From NCBI GenBank assembly GCA_964372855.1, contig CAYJRY010000001.1:1-64000 (forward strand): a DNA stretch of 64,000 bases. The letters are read 5' to 3'. Made by a program: the position numbers and the translations under genes. The notes under the pieces were generated by a model. That model saw nothing but the letters and a program-made list of their open reading frames with translations. It made no database searches and was not told where the DNA came from. Positions 8,213-17,845 of this stretch are shown piece after piece. How positions within the stretch are numbered: the stretch's first letter is position 1; every line of letters begins with the position of its first letter. Source of the stretch: JACOXT01 sp964372855. GTDB lineage: Bacteria; Patescibacteriota; Microgenomatia; Levybacterales; UBA12049.

Positions 8213-9154
8213 TTAATTTTTAAAAACATCAGTAAATAATTCAGAACTTTTCGGGAACGGACTTTTTTCGGCATATACAAATGCCTCAGCAATTTCTTCT
8301 TCAACTTCCTTTTCAATTTTTTGACGTTTTTCTGGCTTAATTAGCAAGGCTAGTTTGTAAAGAGGATCGTTTTTTAACCAAGGTTCTGCCTCAGTTCTTG
8401 TTCTATATCCCAAATGGAAATCTTCATTTGGACCCACGTGTTCCTTTAAGCGATACGTTGTACATTCAAAGAAAAAAGGACCTTTTTTTCCAGATCGTAA
8501 ATCTTTAGCAGCATTACCAATATGCTGGTATATTTTGAAAATATCATTACCTTCTATTCGCTCTGAAGGTATTCCGAATGCTTTAACCTTTTCCCAAATT
8601 TTTGGATTTGCCTGCCTTTTAGCTTGATGGGTATGAATGGCATAAAAATTATTCTCACATACAAATATAACAGGGAGACTTTTAAGTGCAGCAAAATTTA
8701 TACTTTCATAGAAAACTCCTTCGTCCACTGCCCCATCTCCAAAAAAACTTACCACTATTGACGTGCTTTTCTTAATTTTTAAAGCATAGGCGAAGCCAAC
8801 GGCTTGTGGGATAGTTGTTGCTACCACTGCAGATCCCCCCATTACACCAGCAGATACATCAATAAGATGCATTGAGCCTCCTTTTCCTTTTGCACAACCG
8901 GTTGCTTTCCCGTAGAGTTCTGCGATCATTTTTTTTAAATTTCCGCCTTTTGCCAAGTAGAGTGCATGACCACGGTAAGTTCCAAAAACTATATCTTTAG
9001 AATCTAAGGCAAGGCATACCCCCACCGATACCGCCTCCTGTCCAATCGAAAGGTGTACTGGACTTTTAATTTTGTCCATAGGATAGACTCTTGCGATCTC
9101 TTCTTCTACGCGTCTAATTCTATACAATGAATGGTACATTTTTTCATTCATCAT
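8213..9154 (-). CDS. ThDP enzyme, E1 alpha subunit-like
   Basis: A 313-residue partner of the beta gene. The ThDP-binding motif GDGAVDEGVFYESIN...CENN is intact, as are SIGQEAVSVGV and the TYRGHALYLAKG loop of E1 alpha subunits. The ATG at 9154 gives a 4-base ATGA overlap with the GMD-like gene, as at most junctions in this operon. A longer frame from 9181 would overlap that gene by 31 bases and is less likely. The alpha/beta pair is embedded between a sugar 4,6-dehydratase and a 3-dehydratase, which points to acyl transfer onto a keto-sugar rather than central metabolism. Acetoin dehydrogenase-like activity is an alternative. Confidence 0.8.
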   Translation of the reverse strand: MMNEKMYHSLYRIRRVEEEIARVYPMDKIKSPVHLSIGQEAVSVGVCLALDSKDIVFGTYRGHALYLAKGGNLKKMIAELYGKATGCAKGKGGSMHLIDVSAGVMGGSAVVATTIPQAVGFAYALKIKKSTSIVVSFFGDGAVDEGVFYESINFAALKSLPVIFVCENNFYAIHTHQAKRQANPKIWEKVKAFGIPSERIEGNDIFKIYQHIGNAAKDLRSGKKGPFFFECTTYRLKEHVGPNEDFHLGYRTRTEAEPWLKNDPLYKLALLIKPEKRQKIEKEVEEEIAEAFVYAEKSPFPKSSELFTDVFKN

Positions 9155-10137
9155 TTTTGCTTTTTTGCTTGCTCTCTCCAATAGGATAATAGTTCAAAGA
9201 TACTCTCATCAAAGGAGTAGCGAGGCTTCCAACCAGTTTTTTTCATAAATTTTTCAACATAAGGTATCTGAAGTGTAACATCAGCTGGACGAAGAAGTGT
9301 TGGATCAAGCTGGGTCGGAATTTTAACTTTAGCCATTGAAATTAATTTTTCTAAAAACTCTCCTACCGTCATGGTAGTTGTACCTCCAATATTATAGACC
9401 TCGCCAGGTTCGCAGTAAACTACTGCATCCCAATATGCTTTCATTGCATCTCTTACATCTACAAAAGTGCGAACAGAGTCCAAATTTCCATGAACCAATT
9501 TGTCCTGCAGACCTTCCTCAATCCAAGCTACCTGTTTTGCAAAAGCAGAAGCAAATAAATCAGACCGCCGGGGATTTAAATACGCAAACATGCGTGTACG
9601 AATAATTGGCATCTTATAACTTATAAAATAACTCCATCCTAATAAATCTTGTGCTGTTTTCGACACAGCATAGGGACTTGCTGGTCTCAGGGGGGTTTCT
9701 TCTGTGATTGGTACATATTTCGGATCTACCTGTCCATAGACTTCTGATGTAGAACAAAGTTGAACAATAGGAAAGTTACCGCCCAGTCTTATCGCCTCAA
9801 AAAGATTAGCCGTGCCTATAATATTGTTATTTAATACTGCAATTGGGGTTATAAACGATGTTCTGACGTTTGCATGAGCTGCTAAATGAAAAACAACATC
9901 AGGCTTTACTTTTTGTAAAACCGCAGTTATAGAACCCATGTCCATTAAATCTGCTTCATGCACGCAAACCTTTTTGTAAACTTTGCTTAAATTATCTACC
10001 GTTGTGGAATGCCAGCGGGAAATTCCATGTACTTCCACTTTTGGGTGATTATTCACTACATATTCAGCTAAGTAACTCCCACCTGAGCCACTTATTCCTG
10101 TTATAAGTATTTTTTTAATTTTATTTTTTTTGCTCAT
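9151..10137 (-). CDS. GDP-mannose 4,6-dehydratase-like SDR
   Basis: A 328-residue extended SDR of the GMD/RMD group. It has the Rossmann motif ITGISGSGGSYL, dehydratase triad residues T130-S131-E132 (CSTSEVYG) and Y156-xxx-K160 (SPYAVSK), then NPRRSDLFASAF and GNLDSVRTFVDVRDA, as in GMD. It would form a GDP-4-keto-6-deoxy sugar using bound NADP. The next genes upstream make GDP-heptose precursors (HddA, GmhA). Some GMD relatives act on GDP-heptose (DmhA and WcbK/DdahA-type enzymes), so the substrate may be GDP-mannose or GDP-manno-heptose. It overlaps hddA by 4 bases and the E1 alpha gene by 4 bases. Confidence 0.75.
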   Translation of the reverse strand: MSKKNKIKKILITGISGSGGSYLAEYVVNNHPKVEVHGISRWHSTTVDNLSKVYKKVCVHEADLMDMGSITAVLQKVKPDVVFHLAAHANVRTSFITPIAVLNNNIIGTANLFEAIRLGGNFPIVQLCSTSEVYGQVDPKYVPITEETPLRPASPYAVSKTAQDLLGWSYFISYKMPIIRTRMFAYLNPRRSDLFASAFAKQVAWIEEGLQDKLVHGNLDSVRTFVDVRDAMKAYWDAVVYCEPGEVYNIGGTTTMTVGEFLEKLISMAKVKIPTQLDPTLLRPADVTLQIPYVEKFMKKTGWKPRYSFDESIFELLSYWREQAKKQK

Positions 10138-11141
10138 TTGAAATAAGAATAATCTTCCTCCTGATCATAAAAAATAATTTGGGATCCTTCATGCTCGAAT
10201 TTGAAAGGTACATAAAGAAGTTTATTAAACTCTCTTCTGACTCTTGCTTGACGAGAGGGAGGAACAAAGAGTAAGAGAAATCCTCCTCCTCCTGCGCCGA
10301 TAATTTTGCCTCCAATTGCTCCTTTTGATCGAGCGCTCAGATATATATCATCGATAAAAGAATTCGAAATAGAAGAACTTAAGGAACGCTTAAGATTCCA
10401 AGCTTCATGTAAAAGATTTCCGAAATCACCTATGTCCTGCTTGCTGTTTAAGATGTTTAAAGCCTGAACAACCATTTCATTCATAGCATTAAGCTGTTCT
10501 TTTTTTTGTTTAATACCTGGAACAAATGTTTTAGCTATATCCGAGGCGGTACGAGTCATACCTGTATAAAAAAGCATCAGGTAGGTTTCCAATTCCTTAA
10601 TCCGTTTTGAGGGAAGTGTGACTGGTCTAACCTTGATTTCTCCATCTTTTTGAAAAGTAACATGCTTTAATCCACCATATGCAGCTAGTACTTGATCTTG
10701 CGATCCAACTGTTTCTTTAAGAACATCTCGTTCCATATGAATACCTTCTTTGGCTAATGTATGTTTACTTGGCATATGACCTCGCAATGCATAAAGGGCA
10801 TGTATTAATCCCACTGTAAAAGAAGAGCTTGAGCCTAGTCCGCTACGGGCTGGCAAATCTCCATCATGATGTATCTCTAAACCTTGTTTCACTTTAAAAA
10901 AACGTAAGATTTCCCGTACCGATGGATGTGTAATTTCTCCAATAGTTTTGCAACTTTCAATTTTAGAATAAGCAATTCTATATTTGTGATCAAAAAATGG
11001 AGGCAAGTATCTGACAGTAAGGTAACAATATTTATTAATCGAGGTAGCTAAAACAGAGCCACCATTTTTTTTATACCACGCTGGATAATCAGTTCCTCCG
11101 CCAAAAAAAGAAATCCGAAAAGGAGTTCTACTTATTACCAT
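10134..11141 (-). CDS. hddA: D-glycero-alpha-D-manno-heptose 7-phosphate kinase-like GHMP kinase
   Basis: A 335-residue GHMP kinase. The N terminus SRTPFRISFFGGGTDYPAW, the ATP loop GLGSSSSFTVGL and the C-terminal glycine motif GGKIIGAGGGGFLLLF match HddA. HddA phosphorylates heptose 7-phosphate at C1 on the way to GDP-heptose. It overlaps gmhA by 14 bases and the GMD-like gene by 4. A second copy lies at 28505-29485. Fucokinase-like GHMP kinases share these motifs, but the gmhA neighbour favours heptose. Confidence 0.8.
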   Translation of the reverse strand: MVISRTPFRISFFGGGTDYPAWYKKNGGSVLATSINKYCYLTVRYLPPFFDHKYRIAYSKIESCKTIGEITHPSVREILRFFKVKQGLEIHHDGDLPARSGLGSSSSFTVGLIHALYALRGHMPSKHTLAKEGIHMERDVLKETVGSQDQVLAAYGGLKHVTFQKDGEIKVRPVTLPSKRIKELETYLMLFYTGMTRTASDIAKTFVPGIKQKKEQLNAMNEMVVQALNILNSKQDIGDFGNLLHEAWNLKRSLSSSISNSFIDDIYLSARSKGAIGGKIIGAGGGGFLLLFVPPSRQARVRREFNKLLYVPFKFEHEGSQIIFYDQEEDYSYFK

Positions 11142-11748
11142 ATCTTAATTTTTTTGCACCAAAGAGATGATTCTCTACAATCTCACATATTATGTGTTCA
11201 ATAGCAATATGAGATTCTTGAATATATTGAGTATTATTACTTGGAACAGAAATTGCAACATTAGCTATTTCTCTTAGCTTGCCAGAATTACCTGTTAAAG
11301 CCAATGTACGCATTTTTAGACCATTTGCCGAAATTATTGCCCTGATAACATTTTTGGAATTACCACTTGTTGAAATACCAATCAATAAGTCATTAGGTTT
11401 ACCTAAACCTTGAACTTGGCGTTCAAATCCTCCATCAAAACCAAAGTCATTTGCAAAAGATGTAATCACTGAGGTATCGGTAGTAAGAGCAATTGCTGGA
11501 AGGCTTGGACGAAAAAAATCTTTGTTAAGTGCATTTACAAGTTCGGCTGCCATGTGTTGGCAATCAGCAGCACTGCCACCATTACCACAAAGCAGTACTT
11601 TTCCACCCAACTTAAATGTATCAATTATTAAATACGTTCCTTTTAAAATTGACTCCATGCATTCCCCCGCTACTCTTTTTTTTACCTCTGCGCTTTCGGA
11701 TAGGCGCCTTAGAATATGTTCTCTATACTTTTGCGTAATTTTAGGCAT
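11128..11748 (-). CDS. gmhA: Sedoheptulose 7-phosphate isomerase
   Basis: A 206-residue SIS-domain protein with GmhA motifs: CGNGGSAADCQHMAAELV, ALTTDTSVITSFANDFGF, GISTSGNSKNV, and a C-terminal QESHIAIEHIICE segment carrying the His used in catalysis and zinc binding. It converts sedoheptulose 7-phosphate to D-glycero-D-manno-heptose 7-phosphate. It is the first gene of the operon 11748 to 7165. Its length is close to typical GmhA (about 190-200). A DiaA-like role is less likely given the overlapping hddA. A paralogue with a different C terminus is at 27835-28503. Confidence 0.8.
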   Translation of the reverse strand: MPKITQKYREHILRRLSESAEVKKRVAGECMESILKGTYLIIDTFKLGGKVLLCGNGGSAADCQHMAAELVNALNKDFFRPSLPAIALTTDTSVITSFANDFGFDGGFERQVQGLGKPNDLLIGISTSGNSKNVIRAIISANGLKMRTLALTGNSGKLREIANVAISVPSNNTQYIQESHIAIEHIICEIVENHLFGAKKLRYGNK

Positions 11749-11818
11749 AAATTATATGCTACTTTATCTTAGCGGTAAGTAAATGTCAATAACTTATATC
11801 TCTGATAGAACCTTTTAA

Positions 11819-14170
11819 TTATAGATTTTTTTTATCTATTTTTGCTAGCCGTTGTTCTAAAACTTTGGAAAATACTAATAAAACTATTACAATAATTAAA
11901 GAAATACACGTTACTGCCCACCCGTACCAAAAATATTTTTGTGAATCAAGTTTTATAAATAAGGTAAACTTTTTCTCCTTAGGAATTTCACTCTTATCTA
12001 TTAGCCATCCATTTGCGTATTTATTTACTATTATATGTGAATCCTCTGATATATTTTTTTTGTCGATTACTAATTTCCAGTCATTATTGTAAGTATGCTG
12101 CATAACTAAAAGTATCTTGTCTTGTGGTTTTTTTTGAGTAAATGTTACTTCATAAAGAGCTGGATTTATCATTCTAAAATTTAGATCGCTATTTGAAGCT
12201 ATATAATTTCCTTTGCAAATTTCTTTAAATTCATTTCTTGCACATGTATTTTTATCGATAAAAATTGAATGTAAATTCTTCTGATTATAGATAACATCAT
12301 TACTCTCATACACTCCCTTGGGAACAAAAATAGTAGAATTATAAACTGATTTATCAAACTCATATAAAATATAATTTCCGTTTTTATATATTTGATGTAT
12401 AGGAAAATGTCTTATAAAATCATCATATCCAGCTTGTGTTTTAGGAAAAAACTCTTGCATGAAAAATTGAGTTTCTGAAAATCCCGTTCTATATATTCTA
12501 GGATCAGCATTATATAAAATATAACGAATATTCATAATGGTAAATAATTGAGTTAAATTTTCGTAGTTTCTTTCTTTTGCGTATTTTTGAACTAATGCAT
12601 TGTATGGATTTGGCCCGGTAACACCAAAATGTCTTTCTCCTGTAAAACTATATTTACCCGTCAAATGACTTATTGAATTAGCCCCTAAATATGCTCCCTC
12701 ATTTTTTCCGAAAAAAAATTGATAATGAAAACCAATTAATGGTAATGATAGTATTTTCCCATCATCTGGAAGTCTGCGTATATACTCAAGCGTTTGTTCG
12801 TACGCAGGGTCCATTATGAAAGTTTGTGGTATATTAGGTCCTTCTATTATTGCTTTCTTTACGGGAACTCCAGAAAATAACGGAATACCTTCTAAAATTA
12901 AAAATATGAAAATAAAAAAGAAAAAATAAACTCCAATATTTACTTTTAATTTTTCGATAATGCTATATATTGAAAACCCAAATAATAAAGCATAAAAGAA
13001 AACAAAAACATATAGCCATTTAACATAAAATAGCCTAAACATGGAAAAACCAGGAATTGAGAATAAAATCTTATAAAACTCGACACCGACATTTGTTATA
13101 TTGGCTGTTACTAAAAAAAAAGTTATAAAAAAGAAAATAGAAATGAATAAGAATTCTTTTTTTTTATTTAAAACAAATCCGATAAGAAGAATCAGTGTAG
13201 AGAAAAAAGATATTCCCCGAAGAAATATGTTTGGGGAAGGAAGTAAAAGACTTAGGCTGGCCATTCCACTTGAAAGCACAGCACCAAAAATATTACGTCC
13301 AAGCTCTACCTGTGCATGACTATCAAAAGCTCTAACATTTGTGTAACTTCCGCTATTAAATAAATTAACTACTTGATTAAGAAGATGAAAAGCATGAGTA
13401 CCTAAAAAAAGTACTGTTCCCAAAAATATTATTTTCCATGGAATTGGTTTTTTACCGAATACCTTAACATATAAAATTAAAAATATTGCTGATATAGACC
13501 AAAATGCAAAAAAAGGTGGCATAGATTCAAGACCTCCAAAATTTGGAGAAAATATAAAACTAATCAATAATGCAATTGAAAGAAAACTATATTTATGCGT
13601 AATGAAAGATTTAAATAAAAAGAAAAAAACAAGAGGATAAATAAAAAATTGATTATGCGTAGTGAGAGCTGTCTTCCAGCTTAAGGCTAAATTAATAGAT
13701 CCTTGTGTAACGATATAAAAGACTCCAGATAATATTGCCGCTTTATTAAGCGTTTCCCTTTTACTATTACTGTATATCTCAAGAATAAATTCTCGTACAA
13801 TTAAATAGATTACTATGAATCCACAAGCAAGCTTTATCCCATTAAAAAAATTTATTAAAGTTGTTGGGGAAAATAATATTGATTTTAATACTATAAATAG
13901 TACTAAATATGGGATATAGGCATAATCATAATTTCCTTCCCAATCAACCTCTCCTGTTCCCAGGCTTACAACATCATAAAGATTTGAGTTTTTAAGATAA
14001 TTAACAGGATCATAAAAATATAATCGACTAGTATCTCCTCCCAAGTCCACATCTCCAGGCTTAAACCAAAAAAAGGGCAATATGAAAAGAATAACGCAGA
14101 TTACTATAGCTGGCTTATGTTCCCATAAGTTACTAAAATTTATTCCCCACATTTCTTTTGTAGTATACAT
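11819..14170 (-). CDS. Large GT-C / YfhO-like membrane glycosyltransferase
   Basis: A 783-residue protein. Roughly the first 420 residues are a series of hydrophobic membrane segments, and a long extracytoplasmic region follows before a final membrane helix near the C terminus. Early acidic residues in DVDLGGDTSRLYFYDP lie in the first outside loop, where GT-C enzymes hold their catalytic Asp. The C-terminal portion (NNDWKLVIDKK, then a beta-rich stretch) resembles the end of YfhO-type proteins. It would transfer a sugar from a polyprenyl-phosphate donor outside the membrane. It is monocistronic, flanked by gmhA and a divergent GT4 gene. The acceptor is unknown. Confidence 0.6.
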   Translation of the reverse strand: MYTTKEMWGINFSNLWEHKPAIVICVILFILPFFWFKPGDVDLGGDTSRLYFYDPVNYLKNSNLYDVVSLGTGEVDWEGNYDYAYIPYLVLFIVLKSILFSPTTLINFFNGIKLACGFIVIYLIVREFILEIYSNSKRETLNKAAILSGVFYIVTQGSINLALSWKTALTTHNQFFIYPLVFFFLFKSFITHKYSFLSIALLISFIFSPNFGGLESMPPFFAFWSISAIFLILYVKVFGKKPIPWKIIFLGTVLFLGTHAFHLLNQVVNLFNSGSYTNVRAFDSHAQVELGRNIFGAVLSSGMASLSLLLPSPNIFLRGISFFSTLILLIGFVLNKKKEFLFISIFFFITFFLVTANITNVGVEFYKILFSIPGFSMFRLFYVKWLYVFVFFYALLFGFSIYSIIEKLKVNIGVYFFFFIFIFLILEGIPLFSGVPVKKAIIEGPNIPQTFIMDPAYEQTLEYIRRLPDDGKILSLPLIGFHYQFFFGKNEGAYLGANSISHLTGKYSFTGERHFGVTGPNPYNALVQKYAKERNYENLTQLFTIMNIRYILYNADPRIYRTGFSETQFFMQEFFPKTQAGYDDFIRHFPIHQIYKNGNYILYEFDKSVYNSTIFVPKGVYESNDVIYNQKNLHSIFIDKNTCARNEFKEICKGNYIASNSDLNFRMINPALYEVTFTQKKPQDKILLVMQHTYNNDWKLVIDKKNISEDSHIIVNKYANGWLIDKSEIPKEKKFTLFIKLDSQKYFWYGWAVTCISLIIVIVLLVFSKVLEQRLAKIDKKNL

Positions 14171-14216
14171 GATGTTGATAAGAAATTATAACTATAATAT
14201 ACTGATCAAATTCTAA

Positions 14217-15323
14217 ATGAAAATTCTTATCTTCAATTGGCGGGATCTCAAACATAGTTGGGCAGGTGGCGGTGAGATTTATATCTTTGAACAAGCCACT
14301 CATTGGGTAAAAAACGGTCATGATGTTACATTATTTTGTGGACAAGATACCGAAAAAAAACTTCCTTCGTTTGAAATAATAAATGGGGTGAAAATATATA
14401 GAAAGGGGACAAGGTACAGCCTTTATTTTTGGGCAGCATGGTATTACATAACACGTTTAAGAGAAGAAGCTGATATTGTAATAGATGTGGAAAATGGAAT
14501 TCCATTTTTTACACCTTTTTTTTGTCGAAAACCAAAAGTAATTTATGTATACCACATCCATGGTAAACAATTCTTTTATGAACTACCTTTTCCACTTAGC
14601 TACGTTGGATACTTTATTGAGCGGTTTTTATTCCCAACACTCTATAAAAACCTACCAATCATTGCAATTTCAGAAACTACAAAACAAGAATTACTGAAAC
14701 TAGGTTTTCATAAAGAAAATATTTTTATTGTTTATTCAGGTGTAGAATACACTAGCGTAAAAAAATTACCAAAAAAATTTTCAAAGCCAACAATATTATA
14801 TTTGGGAAGGATTAAAAAATACAAAAGGGTTGATTTACTTATTAAAATATTACCAGAGATAGTAAAAAAAGTTCCAAATGTACGTTTAATTATTGCTGGT
14901 TGGGGTACAGAAGCATCCCACATTGCAAACCTCGTTATGAAAAGTCCACTACGGAGAAAAATTGCACTGCTTGGACCAGTTAGCGAACCTGAAAAAAAAT
15001 CTTTGCTTTCTAAATCATGGATTTTTGTGAATCCCTCAATTGGGGAAGGATGGAGTATTGCTGTAATCGAAGCAAACTTATATGGAACACCAGCCATATC
15101 CTTTCGTGTTCCTGGTTTGATTGAATCAATACAGGATGCAAAAACCGGATTATTAGTAGGAAACGAAAAAGAATTTATTGATAAAATTTGTATTTTACTT
15201 ACAGATAATCGGATGCGCGAAAGTTTAAGCAAAAGTGCTACGATCTGGGCAGCTGATTTTAATTGGTCCCGTTCTGCAATCGAAGGTTTAAAAATTCTAA
15301 AGAAAACACAAGGAAAAAAGTAA
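14217..15323 (+). CDS. GT4-family glycosyltransferase
   Basis: A 368-residue GT-B protein. The N-terminal domain begins ILIFNWRDLKHSWAGGGEI, the second domain has ILYLGRIKKYKRVDLLI, and the donor-binding motif GEGWSIAVIEANLYGTPAI contains both Glu residues of the EX7E motif. It would transfer a sugar from a nucleotide donor with retention, in the cytoplasm. It is a paralogue of the gene at 40751-41857 (which starts ILILNWKDVKNPEVGGAEI). It is the first gene of the long plus-strand run ending at 21469. Its stop overlaps the next ATG by one base. Confidence 0.85.
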   Translation: MKILIFNWRDLKHSWAGGGEIYIFEQATHWVKNGHDVTLFCGQDTEKKLPSFEIINGVKIYRKGTRYSLYFWAAWYYITRLREEADIVIDVENGIPFFTPFFCRKPKVIYVYHIHGKQFFYELPFPLSYVGYFIERFLFPTLYKNLPIIAISETTKQELLKLGFHKENIFIVYSGVEYTSVKKLPKKFSKPTILYLGRIKKYKRVDLLIKILPEIVKKVPNVRLIIAGWGTEASHIANLVMKSPLRRKIALLGPVSEPEKKSLLSKSWIFVNPSIGEGWSIAVIEANLYGTPAISFRVPGLIESIQDAKTGLLVGNEKEFIDKICILLTDNRMRESLSKSATIWAADFNWSRSAIEGLKILKKTQGKK

Positions 15324-16159
15324 TGTTTGGAAAAGAATTTAGTAATCAAACCTATATCTTAAAACAATCATTAGAACAAATGGGTGATGCATATAAAAAA
15401 ATGCATGAGAAAGAAAATTATTTTCTTTCTACAATACAAAAGGCATATATATCATTATTTGGAATACCTGAAATTGGTTTTCAGATTCGTAGTATTTACT
15501 TTAAAAATATTTTGTCATCGTACTTGAAAGCAAATTTAAAAAAAATCTTTGATGCTGGAAGTGGTATTGGGGCACACACTTTCTGGCTTGCAAAAAACTA
15601 TCCCCACTCAAGCATTACAGGAGGAGATATTGATAAAAACAAACTGAAATCTTCCAGCATACTTGCTAACCAACTAGACATAAAAAATGTTACCTTTATG
15701 TATTTTGATTTGAGAAAAGTACCAAAAAAATCTTCTTTTGACCTTATTGTATGTATAGATGTACTTGAGCATATTCATAATTATAAAAAAGTTCTTAGAA
15801 ACTTTTATTTACTTTTACAAAAGAACGGATATGTGTATCTGCATGTTCCACAATCGAATCAGAAGCGTATTTTTAAATATCTAGGAGCGTGGCATCATCA
15901 GGATCATAAACATAAGGGACTTGATAAAAAAAGCTTAAAAAGTATACTTGATAAAATCGGATTTAAAATTATAACCGTGCAGGAAACTTTTGGTTTCTTT
16001 GGAAAACTTGCATGGGAAATTAATCATATATCTCTTTCTAAGAGTTTTATCGTTGCAGGTATGCTCTTTCCTTTGTTATATGTAATTGCATCCTTAGACA
16101 AAATATATAGAAATTATAACGGATTAGGTATTGCTATTCTTGCACAAAAGATTAAATAG
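15323..16159 (+). CDS. Class I SAM-dependent methyltransferase
   Basis: A 278-residue methyltransferase. Motif I is IFDAGSGIGAHTFWLAK, and the later phrase IVCIDVLEHIHNYKK is typical of UbiE/Methyltransf_11-like enzymes acting on small molecules or sugars. The C terminus has a hydrophobic stretch (about residues 230-255) that could touch the membrane. The ATG at 15323 shares a base with the preceding stop (TAATG). A longer in-frame start at 15263 lies inside the GT4 gene and is rejected. It probably methylates a sugar hydroxyl of the glycan, but the substrate cannot be read. Confidence 0.75.
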   Translation: MFGKEFSNQTYILKQSLEQMGDAYKKMHEKENYFLSTIQKAYISLFGIPEIGFQIRSIYFKNILSSYLKANLKKIFDAGSGIGAHTFWLAKNYPHSSITGGDIDKNKLKSSSILANQLDIKNVTFMYFDLRKVPKKSSFDLIVCIDVLEHIHNYKKVLRNFYLLLQKNGYVYLHVPQSNQKRIFKYLGAWHHQDHKHKGLDKKSLKSILDKIGFKIITVQETFGFFGKLAWEINHISLSKSFIVAGMLFPLLYVIASLDKIYRNYNGLGIAILAQKIK

Positions 16160-16191
16160 AATATATTCTTTATGAAGCCAGCAACTTACTG

Positions 16192-16197
16192 TATAAT
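16192..16197 (+). promoter_or_regulatory. -10 box 6 bases before the rfbF start
   Basis: TATAAT ends at 16197 and the ATG of rfbF is at 16204, leaving six bases. Only a weak -35 can be seen. Transcription would begin at the start codon, so a leaderless mRNA is possible. No Shine-Dalgarno sequence precedes this gene. Confidence 0.4.
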
Positions 16198-16203
16198 AAA
16201 TAC

Positions 16204-16902
16204 ATGAAAACAATAATATTATGCGGAGGAAGAGGATATAGACTTAAAGAAAAAACAGAGTGGCTTCCTAAACCAATGATAACTATTGGGGGGAAACCTA
16301 TCTTGTGGCATATTATGAAAATTTATGCTTATTATGGTTTCTCCGATTTTATTGTCGCTTTAGGCTATAAAGGTAGTCACATAAGAAATTTTTTTCATAA
16401 CAGCGATGGCTTTAATATAAAATTTGTTGATACAGGTTTGGAAACTTTGCCAGGAGAAAGAATATTGCGAGTAAAAGACTATATTGACGATAATGAATTT
16501 ATGTTTACCTATGGTGATGGCGTATCAGATATTAACATTGCGGAGTTAGTTGCTTTCCATAAAAAACAAAAAACAATAGGAACCATAACCGGAGTTCATC
16601 CTCGGACATCCTATGGATTAGTAAAAATTACAGAGAGAACCAATAAAGTAACAAAATTTGTTGAGAAACCAGTTCTTTCGCAATGGGTAAATGGAGGATT
16701 TATGGTTTTTAGAAAAGATGCGTTTTCTTACTTTCGGAAAGGCGAGATGGAGCACCCCGCTTTGATACGACTAACAGAGAATAAGCAGTTGTCACTTTAT
16801 AGACATAAAAGATTCTGGTACGCAATGGATACATACAGAGACATGGAGGAGTTAAATAAGCTTTGGAAACAAGATGCTCCTTGGAAAGTATGGAAAGTAT
16901 GA
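16204..16902 (+). CDS. rfbF: Glucose-1-phosphate cytidylyltransferase
   Basis: A 232-residue nucleotidyltransferase. The family signature appears as CGGRGYRLKEKTEWLPKPM, followed by IGGKPILWHIMKIYAYYGFSD. TYGDGVSDINI and WVNGGFMVF also match RfbF. It forms CDP-glucose from CTP and glucose 1-phosphate, the entry step for CDP-linked 6-deoxy and 3,6-dideoxy sugars. It is somewhat shorter than the usual roughly 257 residues, mostly at the C terminus. Its stop overlaps the rfbG ATG by 4 bases, which ties the two steps together. Confidence 0.88.
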   Translation: MKTIILCGGRGYRLKEKTEWLPKPMITIGGKPILWHIMKIYAYYGFSDFIVALGYKGSHIRNFFHNSDGFNIKFVDTGLETLPGERILRVKDYIDDNEFMFTYGDGVSDINIAELVAFHKKQKTIGTITGVHPRTSYGLVKITERTNKVTKFVEKPVLSQWVNGGFMVFRKDAFSYFRKGEMEHPALIRLTENKQLSLYRHKRFWYAMDTYRDMEELNKLWKQDAPWKVWKV

Positions 16903-17843
16903 AGATTATTATTACTGGAGGAGCAGGATTTATTGGAGGCAACATTGTAGTAGAACTTATTAAAAAAGAAAATAATATCATTGTTGTAGACAAAAAAATT
17001 GCTCCAAAATCAATTTTCTTACAACATTCGCTTCAAAAAAAAGTAACGTTTGTGCAAGTTGATATTCGAAATAAAAAGAAAGTATTTGATCTATTTAAAA
17101 AATATAAACCCTCACATGTTATTCATTTAGCTGCACAAACGATTGTAACTACTGCTTTTGACAATCCAATGGAAACATTTGAGACAAATATTTTGGGTTC
17201 AATCAATATTTTTGAGGCATGCAGAACGCTGGTAGGAGTTAAAAGAATAGTGTTTGCTTCTTCCGATAAGGCCTATGGAAAAACAAAAAATACATATACT
17301 GAAGACGCCCCCCTTGCTGGTGACCATCCGTATGATGTTTCTAAATCAAGCGCTGATCTTATAGCTCAAACATATTTTAAAACTTATAATCTGCCTATTG
17401 TTATTACCAGATTTGGAAATGCATATGGCGAAGGCGATTTACATTTTGATAGGATTATTCCTGGTATCTGTGAGGCAGTAATCAGGAAAAAAATCCTTGA
17501 AATTAGAAGCGATGGGAAGCATATCCGCGATTACGTATATGTTAAAGATGTCGCAAGCGGATATATCTTATTATTAACTTACAAAGGCGACATAGAAGGT
17601 GAGGCGTATAATTTTTCATCGAAAGATACTTTTTCCGTTGTTGATCTAATTAAAAAAGCGGAGACAGTTTTAGAGATAAAGATTCCCCATAAAATATTAA
17701 ATCTAGCACGCAATGAAATTCCTTTTCAACACCTTGATGACTCAAAGGTTCGAAATCTGGGTTGGCAATCGAAGTATACTATCGAAAATACATTAGCAAA
17801 CATTTTAAAATGGTATAGAAAAACACTTTCAAATAAAAGCTAA
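16899..17843 (+). CDS. rfbG: CDP-glucose 4,6-dehydratase-like SDR
   Basis: A 314-residue extended SDR. It has ITGGAGFIGGN at the N terminus, the dehydratase residues S122-D123-K124 (ASSDKAYGK, compare TSDKCY in RfbG), Y145-xxx-K149 (HPYDVSK), and RFGNAYGEGDLHFDRIIPG, matching the RfbG GNVIGGGDWxxDRLIPD segment. It would convert CDP-glucose to CDP-4-keto-6-deoxyglucose. The start at 16899 gives an ATGA overlap with rfbF. An earlier in-frame ATG at 16863 lies inside rfbF. It is slightly shorter than classic RfbG (about 357), so a related NDP-sugar dehydratase is possible, but the rfbF neighbour is strong support. Confidence 0.8.
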   Translation: MKIIITGGAGFIGGNIVVELIKKENNIIVVDKKIAPKSIFLQHSLQKKVTFVQVDIRNKKKVFDLFKKYKPSHVIHLAAQTIVTTAFDNPMETFETNILGSINIFEACRTLVGVKRIVFASSDKAYGKTKNTYTEDAPLAGDHPYDVSKSSADLIAQTYFKTYNLPIVITRFGNAYGEGDLHFDRIIPGICEAVIRKKILEIRSDGKHIRDYVYVKDVASGYILLLTYKGDIEGEAYNFSSKDTFSVVDLIKKAETVLEIKIPHKILNLARNEIPFQHLDDSKVRNLGWQSKYTIENTLANILKWYRKTLSNKS

Positions 17844-17845
17844 CT

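Noticed and set aside
8212..8316. An extended N terminus for the E1 beta subunit
   Set aside because: The 35 extra residues overlap the alpha-subunit gene and are basic low-complexity sequence. The ATG at 8211 fits the family start.
14185..14198. Back-to-back TATAAT boxes in the 46-base divergent spacer
   Set aside because: Both strands have a -10-like hexamer but the possible -35 hexamers are only 12-13 bases away. In sequence this AT-rich the match is too weak to annotate.
14732..15349. A 205-codon minus-strand open frame opposite the GT4 gene
   Set aside because: It is antisense to a clear GT-B gene with an intact EX7E motif, and its translation has no recognisable domain and a low-complexity Ser/Phe-rich composition.
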